Shown one piece after another: positions 1 through 5,605 of a stretch of 6,675 bases of DNA. A program made the position numbers and the translations under genes. Source of the DNA: JAHECQ01 sp047638695 (GTDB taxonomy: Bacteria; Actinomycetota; Acidimicrobiia; Acidimicrobiales; SZUA-35); the NCBI GenBank assembly GCA_047638695.1, contig JBLINY010000181.1, positions 1 to 6,675 on the forward strand, read 5' to 3'. The notes under the pieces were generated by a model that did no database searches, was not told where the DNA came from, and worked only from the letters and a program-made list of their open reading frames with translations. How positions within the stretch are numbered: the first letter of the stretch is position 1; every line of letters starts with the position of its first letter.

Positions 1-773
1 TCAAGCGCAAACTCGCTGGCTGCGCCATTGGCAGCCCAGTCGACAATGGCAGCGCGATATCGATCGGCGATGTCGGGGATCTTGCGAGCTTCGGTGAGAA
101 GTTCTTTCACTCGCTCGGGCAGGTCGTCGGGAAGCGGCGTTGTCGTGTCACGAGATTCGATCGAGGCGCTCTCGGCTGGCCGCACCAGCGTTCCGGTCTC
201 GTCTATCCACACGGCCATCGGCACGTTCTTGAAACCGAACAGCTCGTTGGTGACATGGGCCGAGTCGATCAGGTTGATCATCGGGGCCGCTCCATCAGAA
301 GCCGGAGCGGCCTCGATCCACGGCAGCGCCTTCTCGGGATCGATATCGAGGGCGACGGTAACGACCACCACGTTCTGTGAAGCGAGTTCAGCGTTGAGTG
401 CCTGCCACCCGGGCAGGCTCATCCGGCAGCCTCACCACGAGGCCCAGGTGACAAGTAACACTTTCTTGCCGTGAAGCGACGAGAGCAAGAATGGGTTGCC
501 GTCGGAATCGGGCAGTTCGAGAATGGGAACGGTGGCGCTGGTAAGCGAGTGCCCCATCCCCTCGGGCCCGAGGGCATAAACACCGGTGGCGTCGTCGTGC
601 AGCAGCGGCATGCCGAGCTTCTGCGACAAGACCGAGACGTCGAGGCGATCCCCGTCGACCGCTTCAGACGCCGGAACGCACACATCGCCCTTACACAGCC
701 CCTGGGGTTTCGACACCCACCCGGTGCGAGTTGCGAAGTCGGCGACCGACACCGTCAGTTCATCGAGAATCAT
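1..773 (-). CDS. Thioredoxin-fold ResA-like selenoprotein with in-frame UGA (Sec114); C-terminus off the left edge
   Basis: Probably a cytosolic thiol/selenol oxidoreductase of the AhpC-TSA/TlpA/ResA thioredoxin superfamily; its substrate is unknown. Reading from ATG 773, 113 residues lead to L-L-V-T-W-A-S-W, then TGA (432-434), then G-C-R. The frame then stays open for 143 more codons to the window edge, so 257 residues are visible and the end is missing. The N-terminal part (about 1-85) carries C27 and C32 in an LCKGDVCVP segment. The thioredoxin fold starts near residue 86 (PILELPDSDGNPF). Sec114-Gly-Cys116 takes the place of a CGC pair, and NVP with P185 is the expected cis-proline loop. 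No signal peptide is visible. ATG 773 is the only usual start codon in frame after the upstream TAA (834-836); no close Shine-Dalgarno is seen. I recall a known 'ResA-like WAxxUGC' selenoprotein family, which this motif fits (from memory). A nonsense mutation is the alternative, made unlikely by position, open frame and hairpin. Confidence 0.9.
400..418 (-). promoter_or_regulatory. Candidate bacterial SECIS hairpin downstream of the UGA
   Basis: On the mRNA (minus) strand the arms GCCUGCC and GGCAGGC pair perfectly (7 bp, nearly all G-C) around the five-base loop CGGGU (407-411). The stem begins 13 nt after the UGA, so the loop starts 20 nt after it. This agrees with the usual bacterial SECIS description: an apical loop about 16-37 nt from the UGA, with a G among its first two bases. 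The hairpin lies inside the codons for the segment after Cys116. It would be the SelB binding site. Because the region is GC-rich coding sequence, some pairing could arise by chance. Confidence 0.72.
432..434 (-). other. In-frame UGA read as selenocysteine (residue 114)
   Basis: The TGA lies between Trp113 and Gly115 in the motif W-A-S-W-U-G-C-R. Cysteine homologues of this family, as I remember them, have Cys at this position. TGA also ends the ligase, AhpD-like, GMC and amidase genes in this window, so the organism uses it as a normal stop and this codon would need SelB-dependent recoding. Confidence 0.87.
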
Positions 774-877
774 GATGGCACCGTACTGCCGAGCGCCGGT
801 TCGCTCTTCCTGTCGGTCGGCCTTACCTCGACCTTACGCCCCGCAACTAGTAGTGCAAAGGTTGACCACCGCAGCGA

Positions 878-906
878 GGGTCCCTCGGTACAAGATCGAG
901 GGGCCC
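878..906. repeat. 10-bp inverted repeat in the divergent selenoprotein/ligB spacer
   Basis: The arms GGGTCCCTCG (878-887) and CGAGGGGCCC (897-906) are complementary at 9 of 10 positions, with one T-G wobble, around a 9-base loop (888-896). The repeat lies in the 179-bp region between two divergent starts (773 and 953), so it could be an operator for a regulator of either gene or a leader hairpin. No T tract follows on either strand, which argues against an intrinsic terminator. A TTGACC hexamer at 862-867 is -35-like, but I see no well-spaced -10 partner. The function is unknown. Confidence 0.45.
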
Positions 907-918
907 GCAGTCAGCCCG

Positions 919-945
919 GCTGTACTAGACCAGCCATGCTGTACT
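919..945 (+). repeat. Short direct repeat GCTGTACT just upstream of ligB
   Basis: GCTGTACT occurs at 919-926 and again at 938-945, 19 bp apart start to start. The second copy ends 7 bp before the ligB ATG. The first copy runs into TACTAG (923-928), which could be a weak -10 element for a very short leader. A chance repeat cannot be excluded. Confidence 0.25.
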
Positions 946-952
946 GGCCGCC

Positions 953-2473
953 ATGCTTCTCGCTGATCTGGCCGCGACATCGGCCGCCGTGGCCGCTGCC
1001 AGCGCACGCAACGAGAAGACGGCGTTGCTGGCCCAGCGCATCGCCGAATTCGAACCAGCCGAGATCGAGGCTGGCATTGGCTTCCTCATCGCCACTCCGC
1101 GCCAGGGCCGTATCGGGGTTGGATGGGCGGCAGTCGGCCGTTTGGCCGTCGAACCAGCCAACGCACCGAGCATCACGGTGCTCGAACTCGACCAGCTGCT
1201 CTCGACCCTGGCGGCTACGACAGGCGAAGGATCAACCGCCGCCCGCGACCAGTTGTTGACCAACCTCATGGGCCGAGCGACCACGGTCGAACTCACGATG
1301 GTGCGCCAAATCCTCACGGGTGAACTACGCCAGGGAGCATTGGCCGGCGTCGTCACCGCTGCGGTAGCCAAGGCCGCCGACGTAAAGCTCGCCACCCTGC
1401 GACGGGCCGTGATGCTCACCGGCAACCTCGGCATCGCCAGCCATCTCGGACTGACCGGCGGGACCACGGCGCTCGAGGCCGTCCGCTTGGAGGTGGGCCG
1501 TCCCATCGAACCGATGTTGGCGTCGACCTCAGACAGCGTTGCCGATGCCGTCGCCGCCCTGGGAATGGTGTCGGTGGAATGGAAGCTGGACGGCGCCCGC
1601 ATACAGGTGCATCGCGATGGCGATGACGTCACCATCTTCACCCGCAACCTCAACGACGTGACCGAGCGACTTCCCGGTGTCGTCAACGTTGTCCGGTCGC
1701 TGCCGGTGCGACAGACAGTGCTCGACGGCGAGGTGCTCAGCGTCGCCAACGACGGAAGCCCCCAACCGTTCCAAGACACGATGTCGACGTTCAGCACCGA
1801 CGAAGCTCACGACTGGGTACCGGGCATGCGCCCCTTCTTCTTCGACGTGATGCACCTCGATGGCGTCGACCTGATCGATGCTCCGCTCACCGAACGGTCG
1901 AGCGCCCTCGATCGCATCGCGGCCGATCATCGCATCCCCGCCGTCGTCACCGACGACGCCGGTGTGGCCGCAGCCCACTCCGATGCTGCACTGGCGGCGG
2001 GCCACGAAGGCGTGATGGTCAAAGGCGTCGACGGAAACTACGAAGCAGGCAAGCGCGGCAAATCGTGGCGCAAGGTCAAGCCGGTCCATACCTTCGACCT
2101 TCTCGTGTTGGGAGCCGAGTGGGGCCACGGGCGCCGCACAGGAAGGCTGTCGAACCTGCACCTCGGCGCTCGCGATCCGGATACCGGCACCTTCGTGATG
2201 GTGGGCAAGACCTTCAAGGGGCTCACCGACGAGCTACTGGCGTGGCAGACCGAACGGTTTCTCGAGCTGAAGGAAAGCCAGAGCGCCTCGGGCCACACGG
2301 TGTTTGTCCGACCCGAGCTGGTGGTCGAAATCGCCATCGACGGTGTGCAACGCAGCACCCGGTATCCGGGTGGCGTCGCCCTCCGGTTCGCCAGGGTGAA
2401 GGGCTACCGCCCCGATCGCACCCCCGACACCGTCGAGCCCATCACGACCCTCCAGGCCCGGCTGGCCCCCTGA
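953..2473 (+). CDS. ligB: ATP-dependent DNA ligase (LigB type)
   Basis: Seals nicks in duplex DNA by enzyme adenylation, AMP transfer to the 5' phosphate and phosphodiester formation, using ATP; probably an accessory ligase beside the essential NAD-dependent LigA (family knowledge). At 506 residues it has the size of mycobacterial LigB, and the start MLLADLAATS matches that family's N-terminus, supporting ATG 953. An N-terminal DNA-binding region spans about 1-190. The nucleotidyltransferase core carries motif I K-L-D-G with the adenylated lysine K211, motif Ia around T-R231-N, motif III F-F-F-D298, motif IV E352-G-V-M-V-K and motif V K374-V-K376. The OB-fold follows, with the motif VI-like segment L-R-F-A-R-V-K-G-Y-R-P-D from about 477. 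All key residues are present, so it should be active. No Shine-Dalgarno precedes the ATG, so a leaderless or near-leaderless transcript is possible. It is convergent with the Nei-type glycosylase gene, with a 28-bp gap. Confidence 0.96.
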   Translation: MLLADLAATSAAVAAASARNEKTALLAQRIAEFEPAEIEAGIGFLIATPRQGRIGVGWAAVGRLAVEPANAPSITVLELDQLLSTLAATTGEGSTAARDQLLTNLMGRATTVELTMVRQILTGELRQGALAGVVTAAVAKAADVKLATLRRAVMLTGNLGIASHLGLTGGTTALEAVRLEVGRPIEPMLASTSDSVADAVAALGMVSVEWKLDGARIQVHRDGDDVTIFTRNLNDVTERLPGVVNVVRSLPVRQTVLDGEVLSVANDGSPQPFQDTMSTFSTDEAHDWVPGMRPFFFDVMHLDGVDLIDAPLTERSSALDRIAADHRIPAVVTDDAGVAAAHSDAALAAGHEGVMVKGVDGNYEAGKRGKSWRKVKPVHTFDLLVLGAEWGHGRRTGRLSNLHLGARDPDTGTFVMVGKTFKGLTDELLAWQTERFLELKESQSASGHTVFVRPELVVEIAIDGVQRSTRYPGGVALRFARVKGYRPDRTPDTVEPITTLQARLAP

Positions 2474-2501
2474 GAACAGCCCGTGACCGCAGAAGGCTGC
2501 A

Positions 2502-3302
2502 CTACGGCTGGCAGCGGGGGCACCACCACACGTTGCGGCCATCGATGTCGGCTGATCTCACGAGATCACCACAGCGGCGGCACTGGTCGCCGCCCCTCTT
2601 GTAGGCGTACAACCGCTCACCCGGTGGCAGCTTGCCGCGCTTGGTGCCGCCAGCATCGACTTCGGCAACGGTGACGATGCGACCCAACCGCTCGCCAGCT
2701 TTCAGCTCGACCACCGTGAGATTCCACAGCTCGTCGATCTTGGCTCGGTCGACCTCATTGGCCGGTGTGAACGGATCGAGACCGATCATGAACAACAGTT
2801 CCGAACGGTAGACGTTGCCAATCCCCGAGATGATGCCCTGATCCATCAGCGCACGGCCGATGGGAATCTTGCGACGGGACAACCGAGCGGCCAGCTGATC
2901 GGCACCGTCAGCCGGCTTCTGGATAGGATCTGGCCCCAGCCTGGCGAGCACGTCCACCATGCCATCAGGATCAAGAATCTCACATGTGGTCGGGCCGGCC
3001 AGGTGCAGCTCGTCCTCGGCCGTCCACATGAGTACCCGGCAGGCATCTGACGGTTCGGGGAAGGGAGGCGTCGCCATGCGGAACTTGCCGAACAGGCCGA
3101 GGTGCACGTGCAGAACATCGCCAGTGCCGAATCGGTAGAAGAGGTGTTTGCCCTTGGCTTCTATGGTGTCGAGGCGAAGGCCGTCGAGATGATCGGCACT
3201 GTCAGCGAAACGACCCTGGGGCGATCGCATCGAGACCACCTTCTTGTTGAACCGCTTTCCTTGGAGCCGAGCGGCTCGATGCAGGACGTGACCCTCAGGC
3301 AT
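2502..3302 (-). CDS. nei: Fpg/Nei-family DNA glycosylase/AP lyase (endonuclease VIII-like, Nei1 type)
   Basis: Base-excision repair enzyme that removes oxidised bases and cleaves the abasic site by beta/delta elimination; preference for oxidised pyrimidines is inferred from the Nei1-like sequence. I place the start at ATG 3302, giving 266 residues beginning M-P-E-G-H. After Met removal, the proline becomes the N-terminal nucleophile and the next residue is the catalytic glutamate. A GTG start 60 bp upstream would add 20 residues and bury that proline, so it is rejected. Other signatures are K52 in KGKHLF, the helix-two-turn-helix region G-I-G-N-V-Y-R-S-E-L-L-F, and a C-terminal zinc finger C241-x2-C244-x16-C261-x2-C264 containing R256. 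Length and domains are normal and complete. It ends in TAG 28 bp from ligB (tail to tail) and diverges from the AhpD-like gene across 95 bp. Confidence 0.95.
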   Translation of the reverse strand: MPEGHVLHRAARLQGKRFNKKVVSMRSPQGRFADSADHLDGLRLDTIEAKGKHLFYRFGTGDVLHVHLGLFGKFRMATPPFPEPSDACRVLMWTAEDELHLAGPTTCEILDPDGMVDVLARLGPDPIQKPADGADQLAARLSRRKIPIGRALMDQGIISGIGNVYRSELLFMIGLDPFTPANEVDRAKIDELWNLTVVELKAGERLGRIVTVAEVDAGGTKRGKLPPGERLYAYKRGGDQCRRCGDLVRSADIDGRNVWWCPRCQP

Positions 3303-3329
3303 GGCCGCACTCTCGCACGTCCGCGACGG

Positions 3330-3384
3330 TTTCCCTTGCCGTCGCCGCTTTCCGGTCGCCACTTTCCGGCCGACAGTTTTCCGA
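3330..3384 (+). repeat. Spaced TTTCC-containing repeats in the nei/AhpD-like divergent spacer
   Basis: TTTCC starts at 3330, 3349, 3363 and 3378, with spacings of 19, 14 and 15 bp. The central two copies share CTTTCCGG exactly (3348-3355 and 3362-3369); the last is TTTTCCGA. They fill the short region between the divergent nei and AhpD-like starts. Possible roles are a regulator-binding array or simple sequence drift. No clear -35/-10 pair is visible; GATAGA at 3383-3388 is a weak -10 candidate close to the ATG at 3398. Confidence 0.35.
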
Positions 3385-3397
3385 TAGACAGTCGGTC

Positions 3398-3967
3398 ATG
3401 AGTGATCAACCCATCTCCCGGTTCGGTGTCCCCGCCCTAGCCGATCTGCCCGACGACATCCGCGCCCAGATCGAGGGCGTACAGGAAAGCTCGGGGTTCG
3501 TCCCCAACGTCTTCCTCGCCCTCGCTAACCGGCCCGACGAGTACCGGGCCTTCTTTGCCGCCCACGATGCGCTGATGGACAAGAGCGTTGGCCTGTCGAA
3601 GGCCGAACGAGAGATGATCGTTGTTGCCACCAGCGGGCTCAACGCGTGCCTCTACTGTGTGATGGCCCACGGCGCGATCCTGCGTATCCGGTCCAAGAAT
3701 CCCCTGCTGGCCGATCAGTTGGCAACCAACCCTCACAAGGCCGACCTCAGCGAGCGCGAGCGTCACATCATCACCCTGGCCATGAAGGTGGCCGGCGATT
3801 CGGGAGCAGTCAGCGACGACGACCTTCAGGCCATGCGCGACAACGGTTTCACCGACGACGAGATCTGGGACATCGGCGCCATCACCGCCTTCTTCGCCAT
3901 GTCGAATCGCCTGGCCAACTTCGCTTCGATCAGGCCCAACGATGAGTTCTATGCGATGGCTCGCTGA
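3398..3967 (+). CDS. AhpD-like / carboxymuconolactone decarboxylase-family peroxidase-related protein
   Basis: The 189-residue protein has the AhpD-fold layout: an N-terminal helical segment with F-V-P-N-V-F (34-39), then E70-R-E-M, then the redox signature C84-L-Y-C87-V-M-A-H91-G. In AhpD proteins the two cysteines form the catalytic disulfide and the nearby Glu and His act in proton relay. The C-terminal helical part contains G-F-T-D-D-E-I-W-D-I-G, typical of 'uncharacterised peroxidase-related' members. Expected role: alkylhydroperoxidase-like or thiol-disulfide activity in the cytosol. True lactone decarboxylation is unlikely given the CxxC. The first ATG gives the expected family N-terminus; no Shine-Dalgarno is seen. 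It is transcribed alone, divergent from nei and convergent with the GMC gene. The natural electron donor is not encoded here. Substrate is unknown. Confidence 0.92.
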   Translation: MSDQPISRFGVPALADLPDDIRAQIEGVQESSGFVPNVFLALANRPDEYRAFFAAHDALMDKSVGLSKAEREMIVVATSGLNACLYCVMAHGAILRIRSKNPLLADQLATNPHKADLSERERHIITLAMKVAGDSGAVSDDDLQAMRDNGFTDDEIWDIGAITAFFAMSNRLANFASIRPNDEFYAMAR

Positions 3968-4234
3968 CCGATGACCCACGGAAAGGCGCCACCCGGCCAG
4001 GCGTCTCGAGAGCGAAGCGCAGGCTCGTCTCGATGAAGAGTTTGGCCGACCTGCTGGTCGATGTCCGGTCGTGGCTGGGCCTCGAGGACGCTTACCGAAA
4101 CGGTCGCCCGCTGGACCAACTTCCTGCCAACACAGATCGTGATGCCCACATCCATCGCCCCGCAATCGGCATTGGCTAACGAGGAACCCATGGTTCGAAG
4201 CCGACGCCATCCCTGCGGTGCGACAGCGAGTCCG
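3968..4234. other. Convergent intergenic region without a convincing gene
   Basis: These 267 bp separate the end of the AhpD-like gene from the end of the GMC gene. I see no RNA gene, no mobile element and no hairpin followed by a T tract. Several frames are open only because of the high GC content. The best coding candidate is the 48-codon ORF listed separately. The region may hold the 3' ends of both converging transcripts. Confidence 0.5.
4033..4179 (+). CDS. Weak candidate small ORF, 48 aa, unrecognised
   Basis: ATG 4033 to TAA 4179 encodes a 48-residue peptide beginning M-K-S-L-A-D-L-L-V-D. It starts as an amphipathic-looking helix and ends in a segment containing DRDAHIHRPAIGIG. About two thirds of third codon positions are G or C, lower than clear genes here look by eye. 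No ribosome binding site is visible. The frame is open upstream to the AhpD-like stop, so it could also be a remnant of a degraded gene. I recognise no family and a chance ORF is quite possible. Confidence 0.15.
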   Translation: MKSLADLLVDVRSWLGLEDAYRNGRPLDQLPANTDRDAHIHRPAIGIG

Positions 4235-5602
4235 TCAGGTGCTGACGAGCACCGATGCCAGCTGACCGGCCAGCAACGAGGCAACGGCCAGAATCGCCAG
4301 CTGCGGGTTCGCCCGGGGCAGGTCGGGCAACGAAGAAGCATCGATCACGCTCACTCCCCTAGCGCCCAGCACCACACCCCCGGCGCCGGTAGCCCGGCCG
4401 AACCGACACGAACAACCAGCGTGATAGATCCCGCCCAGACGCGATTCCATCCAGGTGTCGAGCTCGGCATCGGCATCTGGAAACTGGCTGATCGGTGTGC
4501 CCTGATCGTCGAGGAACACCGCAGTCACCGCCTGGGTGAACGCGCTTTCGGTCAAGAGGGCCATCGTGCCGCGTACGGCAGATCGCAGCCGGGCCCGGTC
4601 GGCCTCGGATGCGAGAGCCGGCAGGTTGTAACTGGTAGCGCTGACCGAACCTTCGGTGTCGGTCGTGACCGCTGCCGTTAGCAGCATGCCCAAGTGCGAG
4701 CCGCCATGGCCGAGAGACTCGATGGGCATCGTGAGCAGATCGTTCGCCCCCGGCACCGACGACCACCGAAGCACGGTCGTGATCGGCACACGATCGGATG
4801 CCGGAGCATGACCAAGCCCCACGGGCAGACCGATAGCAGGGTGATCCTTCAGACCCCGACCAACGTGTTCGTTGCCAAGGCCCCGCGCCAGCAACAACTG
4901 TGGCGAAACCAAAGCGCCAGCACTGAGCACCACGTGACGAGCTCGGTAGACCTCACCGTTGACGAGGCGAACACCGTCAACGTTCGACCCGCTACCGGTC
5001 AGCTCGGCCACCTCGGCCTCGGCCAGGACCGTCACGTCGGCACCACCCGCAGAGCCGCTCTGTCCAGAGATGTGCAGCCGAGAGCTGCCGCTCAGATAGA
5101 CATCGGCCGCTGTACGACGCCGGCCATCAACAAACGCCAGTGCAGCAGTGAGCAACCCGGTTTGGTCGAGCACCGCCGACGATGGTGCCGACGGATGCCC
5201 AACCGAGCGAGCAGCCAGACGGAAGGCCGAGGCCAACTGGCCATGGGGTTTTGGCACGGGCCGCAGCTCGTCGACTACCCGGTTGAGTTCCGCTATCAAC
5301 GCGCTGCCACCCCACTGGTGGAGGTCGGTCTGATCGCCGGCCATCATCACCATGCCGTTGACCGCGCTGCCGCCGCCCAAGCCGCGGCCTCGTAGATAGT
5401 CGGGCGTCGGCCACACCCAGCCGGGATGGCGGGCCGCGGCCAAGGCATCAGTGCCGGTCACGACGGCGGGCGCGTCCGCACCACCGGCTTCGAGCAGCAA
5501 CACCGATAGCCCGGCATCGGCGAGCCGGCGAGCGGCAACACAGCCGCCCACGCCAGCACCTACGACGACGACGTCGTACACCGAACTACCGGCTGGGGCC
5601 AC
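4235..5602 (-). CDS. GMC-family FAD-dependent oxidoreductase (short form)
   Basis: Flavoenzyme of the glucose-methanol-choline family, expected to oxidise an alcohol or related substrate via FAD; the substrate is unknown. The Rossmann nucleotide-binding motif is G15-A-G-V-G-G20, with E38 at the end of the second strand for the FAD ribose. The GMC signature-like segment R71-G-R-G-L-G-G-G-S-A-V-N82-G follows. Near the C-terminus, Y-H394-A-G-C-S-C-R-F-G supplies the catalytic His, and R-A-N432-P-Q supplies the second active-site position, where many members have Asn or His. At 455 residues it is shorter than the usual 500-600, suggesting a reduced substrate-binding domain. No signal peptide. The GTG start at 5602 lies 3 bp after the amidase stop, so translational coupling is likely; GTG at 5581 is a possible alternative, since both precede the FAD motif. 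It is the distal gene of the amidase-GMC operon. Confidence 0.92.
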   Translation of the reverse strand: MAPAGSSVYDVVVVGAGVGGCVAARRLADAGLSVLLLEAGGADAPAVVTGTDALAAARHPGWVWPTPDYLRGRGLGGGSAVNGMVMMAGDQTDLHQWGGSALIAELNRVVDELRPVPKPHGQLASAFRLAARSVGHPSAPSSAVLDQTGLLTAALAFVDGRRRTAADVYLSGSSRLHISGQSGSAGGADVTVLAEAEVAELTGSGSNVDGVRLVNGEVYRARHVVLSAGALVSPQLLLARGLGNEHVGRGLKDHPAIGLPVGLGHAPASDRVPITTVLRWSSVPGANDLLTMPIESLGHGGSHLGMLLTAAVTTDTEGSVSATSYNLPALASEADRARLRSAVRGTMALLTESAFTQAVTAVFLDDQGTPISQFPDADAELDTWMESRLGGIYHAGCSCRFGRATGAGGVVLGARGVSVIDASSLPDLPRANPQLAILAVASLLAGQLASVLVST

Positions 5603-5605
5603 CGG

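Noticed and set aside
432..434. TGA as an inactivating mutation or sequencing error (pseudogene)
   Set aside because: The codon sits exactly at the redox cysteine, the downstream frame has no further stop for 143 codons and keeps the fold's motifs, and a SECIS-like hairpin follows at the proper distance.
28..474. A 148-codon plus-strand ORF over the left end
   Set aside because: It is antisense to the C-terminal half of the selenoprotein. Its composition is Ser/Ala/Arg-rich, as expected of a shadow frame, while the minus strand gives recognisable thioredoxin-fold sequence.
925..1797. 290-codon minus-strand ORF within ligB
   Set aside because: Antisense shadow of ligB with low-complexity Ser/Ala/Arg/Thr composition and no recognisable motifs; the ligase frame holds all the catalytic motifs.
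2477..2499. CAGCC...GGCTG pairing between ligB and nei as a bidirectional terminator
   Set aside because: Only 5 bp with a 13-base loop and no T run; expected by chance in GC-rich DNA.
4233..4247. 6-bp hairpin (CGTCAG / CTGACG) over the GMC stop codon as a terminator
   Set aside because: The stem is short, the loop has 3 bases and no T tract follows on either strand, so it does not qualify as an intrinsic terminator.
3437..4341. Long minus-strand ORFs opposite the AhpD-like gene and in the 3968-4234 gap
   Set aside because: They overlap a clear gene on the other strand, show no family motif, and look like GC-rich open frames without stops.
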